DNA of 64,000 nt from an uncultured Kangiella sp. (GCA_947503345.1 CANNCW010000001.1:62001-126000), one strand, 5' to 3'. Shown: positions 16,640-26,185, numbered from the stretch's first letter. Translations and numbers: made by a program. Notes: a model not told the origin generated them from the sequence alone.

Positions 16640-17551
16640 CTATTGAAGCTTTATCGGAATTCGACTATCGGTAAATCGCTCTATATATTGACAGCGTTGA
16701 CATAATTTTTCTACTAGCTCTTTTTGCTTGAAACCTCGCAATATGGCCTGTGCTCGGCTTGAGGCTAAGATTGATTCGATAGAACTATCGTGTACATTGC
16801 CTAATGGAATTGCCCCTTCTTTATCCAAACAACAAGGAACCACAGTGCCATCGGCCAAAACCCCAAAATGGGAAGACAAGCCATAACAAGTGCCTTTTGT
16901 ACCTAAAACTGGCAACTCTAAAGCAGGCCAAATAAACTCGGTATCAAAATGCAGATACAATCTCTCCTTAATTTTAATGCTTTTCTTTTGTCGAACGTCC
17001 AGCTCACTTGGAGCTGTAAAATCAAATTGTTCGCAAATCCTTGCTAACATTTCCGTATTAGGTGTTTGACTTCCTAATGGATCGTTCAGGTTCCAAAGCC
17101 GATAATTTAAGTATAGCTCTGGACGCTCAATTAGAGCCCTCTCCGTAAAGTTGAAAATTCGCTCTAAATAGCGACTAGGATCTTTATTAGGATGATTATC
17201 AAAGAAACTGTGCAGTGAAAAATTGATCTGATAAAAACGAGGATGCAATAGCATATCGAACTTATCTGGACGCATTAATACGCCATTGGTCACTAAGAAT
17301 ATATTGGCATCATACTTATCACAAATCGAAACTATTTCTTCAAAATGCGGATGCACCAAAGGATCTCCCATTAAATGCAGACAGACTAACTCTGTCATAG
17401 GAGCGACTTGCTGGACAATATCCTCGAAGAGTTCCAAGCTCATTATTTTATTGTCACGAATAACAGGCGGACAAAAGCTACATTGCAAATTGCAAATATT
17501 GCTAATCTCAATATGAACTTTGTGAAAGCGCTTACGCTGTTTTCGGCTCAA
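16640..17551 (-). CDS. Radical SAM/SPASM-type protein
   Basis: A 303-residue enzyme. The N-terminal radical SAM cluster motif is C-x3-C-x2-C in ICNLQCSFC, followed by HLMGDPLVHP and FLVTNGVLM of the TIM barrel. The C-terminus has further cysteines typical of SPASM domains (KGTCYG, VVPCCLDKEG, CQRCQY) with LGNVHDSSIESI. Such proteins modify peptides or small molecules using extra iron-sulfur clusters; no precursor peptide or maturation gene is next to it, so the substrate is unknown. The start is a TTG with a weak ribosome site and may be further in. It precedes recQ's end by 27 bases on the same strand. Confidence 0.82.
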   Translation of the reverse strand: MSRKQRKRFHKVHIEISNICNLQCSFCPPVIRDNKIMSLELFEDIVQQVAPMTELVCLHLMGDPLVHPHFEEIVSICDKYDANIFLVTNGVLMRPDKFDMLLHPRFYQINFSLHSFFDNHPNKDPSRYLERIFNFTERALIERPELYLNYRLWNLNDPLGSQTPNTEMLARICEQFDFTAPSELDVRQKKSIKIKERLYLHFDTEFIWPALELPVLGTKGTCYGLSSHFGVLADGTVVPCCLDKEGAIPLGNVHDSSIESILASSRAQAILRGFKQKELVEKLCQRCQYIERFTDSRIPIKLQ

Positions 17552-17577
17552 AGAAGACTCACTTTTCTACAGGTGAT

Positions 17578-19698
17578 TTAGATGGCATTTATGATGCATT
17601 TTAACTCGCCATAAGAATATTGCCCATTAAATTCCTCGAATAAGGGCTTTAAGGACGACTCAGAGTCAATATTTAAAAAGTGAGCCGTCTGAATAATCTC
17701 TTCCATATCATCAGAATCAACCTCTAAAACTTGTTCACAATCTAATAAACCCACCGCTATCGCTTGCGCATAGTGACTGTAAATTGAAGATTCTGTTAGG
17801 CCACGCTTCTCAGCAATTTCTTCTGGGCTCAAATCTTCTAGGAATAGCTCTAAGGTATCGTTAACCGTATCGGACAATTGATTATTTAATAATGCAGGCC
17901 TTGGATGCTCTTTAATCACCGCCAGAAAAGCATTACCGTATCGCGCTAATTTTTGTTCACCAACACCACTGATAAATTGGAATTCTGTATTGGTCGACGG
18001 CCTATCGGAAATTATTTGCTCCAAAGTGGCGTCATGGAAAATCATATAAGGTGGTATTTCTTGCTCTTCCGCTAATCGTTTTCGCAAAGCTTTCAGTGCT
18101 TCAAACAATGGCTCATCGCTGGCACGTATCTTTTTATTAACTTTATTTTTCGATTTTTTACTAGTATTTACGGGTGCCACATATTTACGAGCCAGAAATT
18201 TCTCCATACCTTTAAGCAAAGGGCGAGATTTCTCTGTAAGCTCTAAAGCACCGAAGCGCTCAACATTGGTATATAAATAATTTTGTGCAATTAACTGTCG
18301 ATAAATACTTCGCCATTCCGCAGTTGCTATGTCAGCGCCTATACCCCAAGTGCTAATTTTATCATGTTGATTTTTTTCAATCCGCGGGTCGCTTTTACCC
18401 ATTAATATTTTGGTCAGATACTCCACGCCAAAACTTTGCCCACTTCGATACACAGTGGAAAGAGCTTTCTGTGCTTCAATGCTAGCATCCCAAGTTTCTG
18501 GAGGACTCATGCAGTTATCACAATGCCCGCATGGCTCTGGTAATTCTTCAGAAAAATATTTAAGAAGTGTTTGACGACGACAAGTCACCAACTCGCACAA
18601 ACCTAACATCGAATTCAATTTATGCTGAGTGATTCGCTTGTATTCTTCACTACCCGTGCTTTGTTGCATCATCTGGCTCAAAGTAATCACATCTTGAAGG
18701 CCATAATTCATCCAAGCATTCGAAGGCTCTCCATCTCGCCCTGCACGCCCTGTTTCTTGGTAATAAGATTCAATATTTTTGGGCAGATTTAAATGTGCTA
18801 CAAACCGCACATCAGGCTTATCAATGCCCATACCAAATGCAATAGTAGCAACAATAATCACTCCACTTTCTTGCAGGAAACGCTTCTGATTATGTTGACG
18901 CAACTGATGGCTTAATCCGGCATGGTATGGCAAAGCGGTAAAACCCTGATTGGTAAGGTGTTCCGCTGTAGCTTCAACTTTCTTACGCGATAAACAATAA
19001 ACAATGCCAGAATCTTTGGCATGGTTGCTTTGAATAAACTTCACCAAACGTGCTCGACCATTGGTGGCTTCCTCAATGGTATAATGAATGTTTTTACGAT
19101 CAAAGCTATTGATATAAATACCAGAATCTTCCAACCCCAAGATGGTCACAATCTCGTTACGCGTGCGCTGATCAGCAGTTGCGGTTAAAGCCACTCTCGG
19201 GATATTTGGAAAATACTCAGCCAAAACTGAAAGCTTTTGATATTCGGGCCGAAAATCATGTCCCCACTGAGATACACAGTGAGCTTCATCAATAGCAAAT
19301 AAGGAAATATCGGCTTTGGACAATAATTGCAGACATTGTTCGGATAATAGTCTTTCTGGAGCAACATATAAAAGTTCAATCTGATTACTTAGTAATTGCT
19401 GTTCGACTAGTATTTGTTCTTCACGACTCATTGTCGAATTTAGAAAGGCTGCTTTAATACCCAACTGATTAAGTGCATCCACTTGATCTTGCATCAAAGC
19501 AATCAATGGCGAAACAACGATCCCTGTGCCAGCCCGTAGAATTGCCGGGATCTGATAACAAATGGACTTACCGCCGCCTGTAGGCATTAATACCAATGCA
19601 TTCTTATCAGACATAAGATCATCAATAATGGCAGCTTGATTATGCCTAAATTCAGCATAACCGAAGGTATTTTGTAATAATGCTAACGCTTCGCTCAT
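17578..19698 (-). CDS. recQ: ATP-dependent DNA helicase RecQ
   Basis: A 706-residue superfamily-2 helicase: Walker [15 protein letters not shown] box [14 protein letters not shown], motif [14 protein letters not shown], zinc-binding cysteines CRRQTLL...CGHCDNC, winged-helix RQC region and an HRDC domain near residues 530-610. It is about 100 residues longer than E. coli RecQ; the extra C-terminus contains a helix-turn-helix-like part ([20 protein letters not shown]) seen in other long RecQ proteins. It unwinds 3'-tailed DNA in recombination repair. The radical SAM gene follows closely. Confidence 0.95.
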   Translation of the reverse strand: MSEALALLQNTFGYAEFRHNQAAIIDDLMSDKNALVLMPTGGGKSICYQIPAILRAGTGIVVSPLIALMQDQVDALNQLGIKAAFLNSTMSREEQILVEQQLLSNQIELLYVAPERLLSEQCLQLLSKADISLFAIDEAHCVSQWGHDFRPEYQKLSVLAEYFPNIPRVALTATADQRTRNEIVTILGLEDSGIYINSFDRKNIHYTIEEATNGRARLVKFIQSNHAKDSGIVYCLSRKKVEATAEHLTNQGFTALPYHAGLSHQLRQHNQKRFLQESGVIIVATIAFGMGIDKPDVRFVAHLNLPKNIESYYQETGRAGRDGEPSNAWMNYGLQDVITLSQMMQQSTGSEEYKRITQHKLNSMLGLCELVTCRRQTLLKYFSEELPEPCGHCDNCMSPPETWDASIEAQKALSTVYRSGQSFGVEYLTKILMGKSDPRIEKNQHDKISTWGIGADIATAEWRSIYRQLIAQNYLYTNVERFGALELTEKSRPLLKGMEKFLARKYVAPVNTSKKSKNKVNKKIRASDEPLFEALKALRKRLAEEQEIPPYMIFHDATLEQIISDRPSTNTEFQFISGVGEQKLARYGNAFLAVIKEHPRPALLNNQLSDTVNDTLELFLEDLSPEEIAEKRGLTESSIYSHYAQAIAVGLLDCEQVLEVDSDDMEEIIQTAHFLNIDSESSLKPLFEEFNGQYSYGELKCIINAI

Positions 19699-19858
19699 AT
19701 CAAAAATACTGATTATCAGTATAAATTAGTATGAAGGAGACTCTAAGCTATAAGTTACCCGCTGTCACTTAGATTACATATAATTCCGCAATATCTTACC
19801 TAAGCATTCAAAAGCTATGATAAAATTCAAATCAATGACAACATATGTTTAAGAAGTT

Positions 19859-20413
19859 ATGGCCGGTTCATTACAAGATCAGTTACTCAAGCAAGGTTTA
19901 ATCAACAAAAACAAAGCTAAAAAAATTCAGCGCGAACAACAACACAAAAAACGTGTTAGTCAAAAGCATAAGACTGAATTAGTTGATGAAGCTAAAGTTG
20001 CAGCTGAAAAAGCTCTTAAGGAAAAAGCTGAACAGGATCGCAAGCTTAATGAAGCACAAAAAGCTAAAAGCGAAGAAATTGCGATTGCTGCGCAAATTAA
20101 GCAACTTATTGAAACTAATAATATTGCTATCGAATCTAAGGATATTGCTTATCTTTTTACCCACAATGGGAAATCACAAAGTCTTGTGGTATCACGAGCT
20201 CAAGAAGAACAAATCAAAAAAGGCCGATTAGTCGTAGTACAACAATCAACATCTAACTCAGGTGAATTTCAACTAGTACCAAGTCAAATCGCTGACAAAA
20301 TCGCTGTCCGCAACGCCAGCTATATAGCCCATCAAGCTGATTTACAGCAGTTAGATCAAGATGAAGAAGATCCTTATGCGGATTACCAAATACCCGATGA
20401 CTTAATGTGGTAA
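19859..20413 (+). CDS. DUF2058 family protein (YaiL-like)
   Basis: A 184-residue protein. The opening SLQDQLLKQGLINKNKAKK is the family signature, followed by a lysine/glutamate-rich helical region (about 30-85) and a compact C-terminal part ending QDEEDPYADYQIPDDLMW, also typical. Function unknown; the basic helix suggests nucleic-acid or ribosome contact (inference). Monocistronic with a strong terminator. Confidence 0.85.
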   Translation: MAGSLQDQLLKQGLINKNKAKKIQREQQHKKRVSQKHKTELVDEAKVAAEKALKEKAEQDRKLNEAQKAKSEEIAIAAQIKQLIETNNIAIESKDIAYLFTHNGKSQSLVVSRAQEEQIKKGRLVVVQQSTSNSGEFQLVPSQIADKIAVRNASYIAHQADLQQLDQDEEDPYADYQIPDDLMW

Positions 20414-20430
20414 TACGTTAATACACACAT

Positions 20431-20460
20431 AAAAAAAGGTAGCCTAGGCTACCTTTTTTT
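20431..20460. terminator. Bidirectional intrinsic terminator
   Basis: GGTAGCC/GGCTACC hairpin with A-tract and T-tract on either side, between the convergent DUF2058 and DUF4785 genes; it can serve both. Confidence 0.9.
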
Positions 20461-20476
20461 AACTGCTCTAGAAGCA

Positions 20477-21739
20477 TTAACGCAACTCTAGCACTGCCAT
20501 TTGGCGCTGATCACGTAATTGGACATTACGCAGCTCAAACGGCGCAGAAAGCCCCGATTGCGTTAGTAAGTTTTGATCAAAGTTCATATTAATCAAACCC
20601 ATACCAGCCGCCATATCAGAGGCACTATGCGTTACCATTGCTGGCACTAAAACGCCTTTCGAGTTAGTACCATAGAGCACTGCACGAACTTCATAACGAC
20701 CTTCTTTGTTTGCTTGCAAAGGAATCATTGCAGATAGCTTCGAGCCAGAATCTATAACGTGTACATTATAGCTTCTAAGAGCCGCAGTTTTCTCAGCATA
20801 AGCAAAAGCAATCTTAGCAATACGTGGAACTGATACTCCATTTAACAGGGTTTCAGCTTCAGCTTCTAAAGTCCACAAAGCACCTGGAACTTGATTAGTC
20901 GCCATATTTAAAGGCAACTGTAGTTCACCATTTTTATTGAACTTAACCGCAATCTTATCACCCGAAGGCGCAATCAAATGTCCTTTAACGGTATTTATGC
21001 TTTGCTTTTTACCAAAAGCCCAAGCATTAGCATTAAGCTTCATCAAACCGCCTTTATGATAAATACTTTTATCAGCAGTAAGGTGTAACTCAAGATCACT
21101 ATTTTTTTCAAACACACTCACCATAAAACGATCATTATCATTTAATGATTGAGTTGTTTTCAGGTTAAAGTTGCCTTGACCAACGTGATTAGCGACTTTA
21201 AATCCGGTCGTTCCACGCTGAAATCCAACACCAGTCTTCTGCATCATTCGACTATCTACTAAAGTATCAAACGCGGTCCCTTTAGCAAACTTTTGATTGG
21301 CAACCACTAAATCTAAATTTTGTGGCTCTACTGCATGATAATTATTTACACCTGAAATTCGAACTAAAGCGCCAGGAGCCGTGGTTTTCAGTGCAACACC
21401 ATTTCGTAGTTGTTCGCCAGTAACTTCCATTCGGTATTCACGACTTTGGCTATGAGCTTGCTTTTCAGAAAAATCCATAACCGTATTACTATTTACTGGA
21501 AAACTAAAACTCACAGATTTACTCATAAATCTTGGACGTTCTGAAAAATCTGGATCTTTCGGTTCAAAATCTCGAACCCTTGGCTGATTGTAAGGCATTT
21601 GATTTGGTTGTTTATAAACCGCTATTTTAGATTGTGATTGTCTATCTTCTACTTCTAAAAATCTTGGTTCATTAGCAGTTACTGAGACCGCTGTTAAAGA
21701 AGCACAAATCAAGCTGGTAACTTTTAAATTAAAATTCAT
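20477..21739 (-). CDS. Secreted DUF4785 protein
   Basis: A 420-residue protein with a signal peptide (cleavage expected after VSVTANA-like VTAN). The body is beta-rich, with a middle segment ISGVNNYHAVEPQNLDLVV and a C-terminal part carrying LHLTADKSIYHKGGLMKL and KEGRYEVRAVLYGTN, which I match to the DUF4785 family. It is probably periplasmic or secreted. It lies ten bases after the lipase-like gene, so the two are one operon, downstream of a CRP-like site. A role as lipase partner is possible, but no foldase motifs are seen. Confidence 0.75.
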   Translation of the reverse strand: MNFNLKVTSLICASLTAVSVTANEPRFLEVEDRQSQSKIAVYKQPNQMPYNQPRVRDFEPKDPDFSERPRFMSKSVSFSFPVNSNTVMDFSEKQAHSQSREYRMEVTGEQLRNGVALKTTAPGALVRISGVNNYHAVEPQNLDLVVANQKFAKGTAFDTLVDSRMMQKTGVGFQRGTTGFKVANHVGQGNFNLKTTQSLNDNDRFMVSVFEKNSDLELHLTADKSIYHKGGLMKLNANAWAFGKKQSINTVKGHLIAPSGDKIAVKFNKNGELQLPLNMATNQVPGALWTLEAEAETLLNGVSVPRIAKIAFAYAEKTAALRSYNVHVIDSGSKLSAMIPLQANKEGRYEVRAVLYGTNSKGVLVPAMVTHSASDMAAGMGLINMNFDQNLLTQSGLSAPFELRNVQLRDQRQMAVLELR

Positions 21740-21749
21740 GACTTACTCC

Positions 21750-22601
21750 TTATATACGATCACGTAAGAAAACGTCTAAATTAAAACATTTTCGGCGACT
21801 TTGTTGATGACTTAATGGCTCACGGCCACGGGTTTTAGACTTATCTCTAAACCATAAAGAGCCTGCAGCTTCTTGTGAACTACAATTTAAGAATCCATCG
21901 GAACAACTATCTAACCAGTTTTGCGTAAACTCTAAACCAACTTGTTGACTATAACCGCCACAATAACTATCACTATCCCAAATGGCTGAGTCCACGTCAG
22001 TACCCACAACATTAACAAATCCCTTCGGTAATGATGGTCGGCCAGCGGTTCCGAAAAGCCAATTTTGATTGTAATAAGCCATCCAAGAAACTTGCTGCAT
22101 TCTGACTGCATCGGTCTTATAACCTAATAACCAACCTAAAGCTGCTTCAAAAACATTTCCTGCAATCACTGCATCCGCCAATGGAGTACCACCACTAGAT
22201 GGAGCCAACGCGATCACTTCCTTAGTTTTGTTAATAATGTTTGGATAGCGAGAATCCCAAGTTGGATTTGATAAAATCCATCTAACAACATTGCCGCCAT
22301 TAGAATGCGTTATCAAAGTCATCTTAGTAATGCCTTTTGCATTAATGAAATTGGTTAGTTGCTCAGCTAGACATCCTGAAGCACGTGAATCCCACATATA
22401 CTGGTTAAAGTCACAATTGATGACGGTGTAGTTACTTGAATTAGGCAAACCCGAAATAATCGATTGAATATTTGAGCCTGTCCAGTAGTCGTTATATGCA
22501 TCGGTTTGACTGCCTGTACCGTGTACAAATGCAACACCTTCATTAGCATGTGCAGTTGCAACAACAGAAACCAAAACTAACGCTAATATATTTTTAAGCA
22601 T
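21750..22601 (-). CDS. Secreted alpha/beta hydrolase (lipase-like)
   Basis: About 283 residues when started at the ATG at 22601, which gives a clean signal peptide (MLKNILALVLVSVVATAHA) with GGGGA before it; an in-frame ATG at 22613 adds only four residues. Lipase features are VAFVHGTGSQ (oxyanion region) and the nucleophile elbow THSNGGN. Several cysteines in the second half (SYCGG, DSCSDGFLNC) suggest disulfides in an exported enzyme. Likely an extracellular or periplasmic lipase/esterase in operon with the DUF4785 gene. Confidence 0.82.
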   Translation of the reverse strand: MLKNILALVLVSVVATAHANEGVAFVHGTGSQTDAYNDYWTGSNIQSIISGLPNSSNYTVINCDFNQYMWDSRASGCLAEQLTNFINAKGITKMTLITHSNGGNVVRWILSNPTWDSRYPNIINKTKEVIALAPSSGGTPLADAVIAGNVFEAALGWLLGYKTDAVRMQQVSWMAYYNQNWLFGTAGRPSLPKGFVNVVGTDVDSAIWDSDSYCGGYSQQVGLEFTQNWLDSCSDGFLNCSSQEAAGSLWFRDKSKTRGREPLSHQQSRRKCFNLDVFLRDRI

Positions 22602-22613
22602 AAGTTCCCCCAT

Positions 22614-22892
22614 TGATATGGATTTAATAAAAAGACAGCTTTATTTATTAGTTTTATTAAGCTGAACTGGTTATACCATTAAGGTAGCTTATTGTAAAAA
22701 ACAGTTGTTTCAAACAAATTCCATGTATTGAATGAGTTTAAACTCAGCGACAGAGCCGACTATAAAGCACTGTTATAAAAGAAAAAATTACTTAGAAAGA
22801 CAAACTTCAAAAATTCAGCAAGCTTGAAAATCGAACAAAACCCTTTAAAAAAGGACTCTAGCAATCTATCACAGAATGTAATCTATTTCATT
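22614..22892 (-). other. Long non-coding leader upstream of the lipase gene
   Basis: No credible gene is seen in these AT-rich bases. They separate the CRP-like site from the lipase start and presumably hold its promoter and a 5' untranslated region. Candidate -10 boxes TAGATT (22863-22868) and TAGAGT (22855-22860) are weak. Confidence 0.4.
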
Positions 22893-22912
22893 AATGTGAC
22901 GTAATTCACATT
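22893..22912. promoter_or_regulatory. CRP-like binding site
   Basis: AATGTGA-N6-TCACATT is a perfect inverted repeat matching the TGTGA-N6-TCACA core of CRP/Vfr sites. It lies upstream of the lipase-DUF4785 operon; the only other neighbour is the tRNA-Leu terminator. Spacing to a -10 box cannot be fixed, so activation or repression is open. Confidence 0.62.
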
Positions 22913-22939
22913 AGTTGTATTTGTAATTTCAAACAGACA

Positions 22940-22967
22940 AAAAAACTGAGCACAAGCTCAGTTTTTT
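22940..22967 (-). terminator. Intrinsic terminator of tRNA-Leu
   Basis: Hairpin CTGAGC/GCTCAG with a four-base loop extended by A:T pairs and a T-run on the minus strand, five bases past the tRNA 3' end. Confidence 0.88.
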
Positions 22968-22971
22968 AATT

Positions 22972-23058
22972 TGGTACCAGAGGCCGGACTCGAACCGGCA
23001 CACTATCACTAGCGGGGGATTTTGAATCCCCTGTGTCTACCAATTTCACCACTCTGGC
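22972..23058 (-). tRNA. tRNA-Leu (CAA)
   Basis: An 87-base cloverleaf with a long variable arm (type II). The acceptor is GCCAGAG/CTCTGGT with a terminal G-U pair; the anticodon arm is GGGGA-TTCAAAA-TCCCC, giving anticodon CAA, which reads UUG. The T-arm shows GGTTCGAGTCC and the 3' CCA is encoded. It is followed by a strong terminator. Confidence 0.96.
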
Positions 23059-23077
23059 ATTTCTTGGAACTTTTCTG

Positions 23078-23118
23078 AGGAGTTACTTATTTACTCCTAA
23101 AAAGTGGATGGCATTATA
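23078..23118 (-). promoter_or_regulatory. Promoter and leader hairpin of tRNA-Leu
   Basis: On the minus strand TATAAT (23113-23118) lies 55 bases before the mature tRNA; a weak TTGCAT sits 16 bases further upstream. Between promoter and tRNA an inverted repeat AGGAGT/ACTCCT (23078-23083, 23093-23098) may form a small leader hairpin for processing. Confidence 0.45.
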
Positions 23119-23131
23119 AACCAATGATAAG

Positions 23132-23377
23132 TCAATGCAATACTTTAATACTTTTCAAAAGGTCCTTCGCTGAGCGCAGTTTACTCTCTGCCTTTTTTAG
23201 ATTGAGTTGCAAACAAGGCGTTAAGAATAAAACACTTTGTACCTCTTGAATCGACTCTGAACTGACTTGCATTAGCTCGCTAGTTGTTTGTCTATCGGAG
23301 TTTAAGTTTTCCTTTAAAAGAACAGTTCCTGAGATCACAAGTAAAACTGGAACCATGGTGTAAAGCTTAATACTCAT
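23132..23377 (-). CDS. Small membrane-anchored protein, unknown
   Basis: About 81 residues starting MSIKLYTMVPVLLVISG, a single hydrophobic segment at the N-terminus, then a polar helical tail with two cysteines nowhere paired (one in TPCLQL). The frame opens at 23392, but the ATG at 23377 follows GAGGG at good spacing. It is downstream of, and nearly overlapping, the XRE regulator gene. Not recognised as any family. Confidence 0.5.
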   Translation of the reverse strand: MSIKLYTMVPVLLVISGTVLLKENLNSDRQTTSELMQVSSESIQEVQSVLFLTPCLQLNLKKAESKLRSAKDLLKSIKVLH

Positions 23378-23381
23378 ACTC

Positions 23382-23597
23382 CTAGCCCTCACTGACCTTT
23401 AGCGAAAATATTTCTTCCACCGGAGCATCGAAATAATTGGCAATTTTAAGTGCAATGATAGTCGAAGGAACAAACCGCCCTACTTCAATTGTACTAATGG
23501 TTTTTCTTGATACTCCAATTGCTTCAGCAAGATCTGATTGACTCATTCTCTTTTCAGCACGAAATACACGAATACGATTATCTAATTGAGCACTCAT
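23382..23597 (-). CDS. Small XRE-family HTH regulator
   Basis: A 71-residue protein that is essentially one Cro/CI-type helix-turn-helix: RMSQSDLAEAIGVSRKTIS, then IEVGRFVPSTIIALKIA and VEEIFSL. This compact type is common beside small membrane proteins. Its ATG is three bases from the stop of the preceding membrane protein gene, so the two form one operon, likely self-regulated. Confidence 0.88.
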   Translation of the reverse strand: MSAQLDNRIRVFRAEKRMSQSDLAEAIGVSRKTISTIEVGRFVPSTIIALKIANYFDAPVEEIFSLKVSEG

Positions 23598-23599
23598 AT

Positions 23600-24073
23600 T
23601 TACTCCTCAAGATCTTCTAAGTCATCTTTTTTGGTCAAATAAAAGAAGCTCAAACTTGCAGTAACCGCCATAAATCCAAACAAAAATATTAAATAAAACG
23701 AAACGGGTAACCCCCAATCATCCATAAACTTTTGAAACGCTAAACATAGAGTTGTAGTCATAAAGGTAATGATCCAAGAGTTTTTAAAACTCATATTCAT
23801 AGCATCCGTTAAAAAGCTATCTCCTTCTGGCTGATTTATCAGTTTATTACCTATTTTTAATTTGGCTACTGGCCAGATCGCCCAGAATGTTAGCAACATA
23901 CTAGTTACCATTGTAATACCTGAAACAATATCCAAAGTGCTATTTACTGCTCCTGGCTCAACAAGCTGTTCCGCAGCTCGTAGAAAGTAGGTTACGCCCA
24001 TAAAGAGCATTCCCCAAGCGACTTTACCATTTAAGTGATCAATTGCTTCAGCACAACTCATTGTCTTCTTCAT
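23600..24073 (-). CDS. Four-helix membrane protein, unknown
   Basis: A 157-residue protein with about four transmembrane helices (WGMLFMGVTYFL, ITMVTSMLLTFWAIW, WIITFMTTTLCLAF, FYLIFLFGFMAV) and an acidic C-terminal tail. It is first in the operon with the small XRE regulator. Pairs of compact XRE regulator and integral membrane protein occur widely with no settled function. Not identified further. Confidence 0.65.
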   Translation of the reverse strand: MKKTMSCAEAIDHLNGKVAWGMLFMGVTYFLRAAEQLVEPGAVNSTLDIVSGITMVTSMLLTFWAIWPVAKLKIGNKLINQPEGDSFLTDAMNMSFKNSWIITFMTTTLCLAFQKFMDDWGLPVSFYLIFLFGFMAVTASLSFFYLTKKDDLEDLEE

Positions 24074-24212
24074 TTTCCAAACCTCTTCTAATCAACTATA
24101 ACTGAGGGTATCTATAAAACACCCTAGACACCCTTTTTGAAACCTTTAGGTATCATTATGCTTATTTTAGGTATCTTTGCAAGCTTGTTTTTGACATGGA
24201 AATCATTAACAT

Positions 24213-24242
24213 AAAAAAACCTCGCTAAATAGCGAGGTTTTT
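24213..24242 (-). terminator. Intrinsic terminator after the DUF885 gene
   Basis: Stem ACCTCGCT/AGCGAGGT with A/T-tracts on both sides, 32 bases past the stop of the minus-strand DUF885 gene. Confidence 0.88.
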
Positions 24243-24273
24243 CACTTATAAAACAATGAGTTAATACATGACT

Positions 24274-26034
24274 TTATTTTATCATTTTTTTCTCTAATTC
24301 AATGAAATCATTAATTTGTGCTTCTAAAACAGACAGAGGTACAGATCCCTGCCCTAAAACAGCGTCATGAAATTTTCGAATATCGAAACTTTCACCAAGC
24401 TCTTTTTCAGCTTTTGCCCTTAGTTCACGAATTTTAATCTCACCAAGTTTGTATGAAAGTGCCTGCCCCGGCCAGCTGATGTAGCGATCAATTTCTGTGC
24501 GAACATTATGTTTAGAAAGCGCTGTATTTTCTTCCATGAGCTTAATAGCTTCATCACGCGTCATACCCATTGCGTGCATTCCTGTATCAACTACAAGGCG
24601 CATGGCCCGCCACATTTCATAGGTTAAACGTCCAAAGTTCGAATAAGGATCAGTATAAAAACCAGCTTCTAATCCTAAACGTTCAGAGTAAAGCCCCCAG
24701 CCTTCCCCAAATGCTGAGATATAGGTGTTTTGACGGAACTTAGGTAAGTCAGTCAACTCTTTTGAAAGTGCTATTTGTAAATGGTGACCTGGAACCGCCT
24801 CATGAAGTGACAGCGCTTCTAAATTATACAATGGGCGCTTATCTAAAGCATAAGTATTCACCCAATACTCTCCAGCTCTGGTACTTTCTAACGGAGCACC
24901 AGAATAGCGACCCGTAGTATATTTAGGTGCAATTTCAGGGGCTACTGGAACCACGCCATAAGGTTGTCGAGGAAGCTTTCCAAAAAATTGTGGCAGTTTG
25001 TGATCCATTTTTTTAGAGATATAAGCAGCTTCTTTTAATAATTCTTCAGGAGTTTTGGCGTAAAATTGAGGATCAGTACGCAAGAAGTTTAAGAACTCAG
25101 CAAAGCTTCCTTCAAAGCCAGTGTCTTCAATCACCTGCTCCATTTCAGAGCGAATACGCTTAACTTCACCCCAACCAATGGCATGAATTTCTTTTGGAGT
25201 TAGATCTAGGGTGGTATAACGTTTGATCTGTTCTTGATAAAAAGCTTCACCATTTGGGTAATCAATTGCCGCGATAGTTTTTTTAGCGTTTGGGAAATAT
25301 TCTTTTTCAAAAAATTTCTTATAGTTTTCAAACTCAGCAATCACCGAGTTTTTAATCACTTCAGTAGCTTCGGTCTTTAGTTTTTCAGCAGCATCTTTAT
25401 CAATTGACTCAGGCATATTGTTAAATGGTTTAAACCATACACTCTTTGTAGGGTCTTCTTGAATGTAAGCACTTATGCCATCGCTATAACCATCTAATAC
25501 AGCTTGTGGAACAGTGAAATCTCGAGCCATCCCCGCTTTCATATTGGCAATATTCTGGGCAAAAAAATCAGGCGTTTTCTTTAATAAGTTCAAATAGTTA
25601 ACATAATCTGCTTCATTCTTATATCTTAATGAATTTGCAATTCCAGCAGCTTGAGCATGGAAACCATACTCTGCGGTTAATGGCATTTCATAAGTTTTAT
25701 AAGTTATATCGGAGATTTGGATGTTTAAATTTCTTAACATCATTTGATAACTGACTAAGTCAGTTTTTGATAAATCAGTTTTTGGTATTTCTTCAAGAAG
25801 AGTCTTAAAGTCATTTAATTTCTTTAATTGCTCTTGATAAGCAGACGCTGAATAATCCGCTATCTTGCCTAAAGCTTCTTCATCACCCGAATTGGCGGCA
25901 GCTATTGGATTTAATGATAATTGATAAGATGAAACATCATCAAATAATTGATGCAATTTTTCAGAGGGCGTTTTTGCAAAGCTAGCGCTACTGACAATTA
26001 TTGATGATGCCAATAATAGGGCTTTAAATTTCAT
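24274..26034 (-). CDS. Exported DUF885 metallopeptidase-like protein
   Basis: A 586-residue protein with a signal peptide (cleavage near SASFAK). The C-terminal half contains LHEAVPGHHLQ, the HE-x4-GHH zinc-binding motif of the DUF885 family, and later GEGWGLYSERLG, supplying the third ligand region. The length is typical. Related proteins are annotated as probable carboxypeptidases; periplasmic peptide hydrolysis is likely but not proven. Own transcription unit with a terminator. Confidence 0.85.
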   Translation of the reverse strand: MKFKALLLASSIIVSSASFAKTPSEKLHQLFDDVSSYQLSLNPIAAANSGDEEALGKIADYSASAYQEQLKKLNDFKTLLEEIPKTDLSKTDLVSYQMMLRNLNIQISDITYKTYEMPLTAEYGFHAQAAGIANSLRYKNEADYVNYLNLLKKTPDFFAQNIANMKAGMARDFTVPQAVLDGYSDGISAYIQEDPTKSVWFKPFNNMPESIDKDAAEKLKTEATEVIKNSVIAEFENYKKFFEKEYFPNAKKTIAAIDYPNGEAFYQEQIKRYTTLDLTPKEIHAIGWGEVKRIRSEMEQVIEDTGFEGSFAEFLNFLRTDPQFYAKTPEELLKEAAYISKKMDHKLPQFFGKLPRQPYGVVPVAPEIAPKYTTGRYSGAPLESTRAGEYWVNTYALDKRPLYNLEALSLHEAVPGHHLQIALSKELTDLPKFRQNTYISAFGEGWGLYSERLGLEAGFYTDPYSNFGRLTYEMWRAMRLVVDTGMHAMGMTRDEAIKLMEENTALSKHNVRTEIDRYISWPGQALSYKLGEIKIRELRAKAEKELGESFDIRKFHDAVLGQGSVPLSVLEAQINDFIELEKKMIK

Positions 26035-26185
26035 AGCAGGTTAATCCATAGTTTTAGTTTTCCTTGTTATAACAAGAAATGCATAGGGGTTAAAGTTCAG
26101 TAGCGACAAATATCAAAATTAACTACTAGTGGCTAATTTGTTGATTTGCTAAACTGTCCCAACTTTCAAATATAGCGATTTATCT

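Noticed and set aside
16640..17551. Radical SAM/SPASM protein as part of a peptide natural-product cluster
   Set aside because: No precursor peptide, recognition domain protein, transporter or protease lies next to it; neighbours are recQ and a YciI-like gene.
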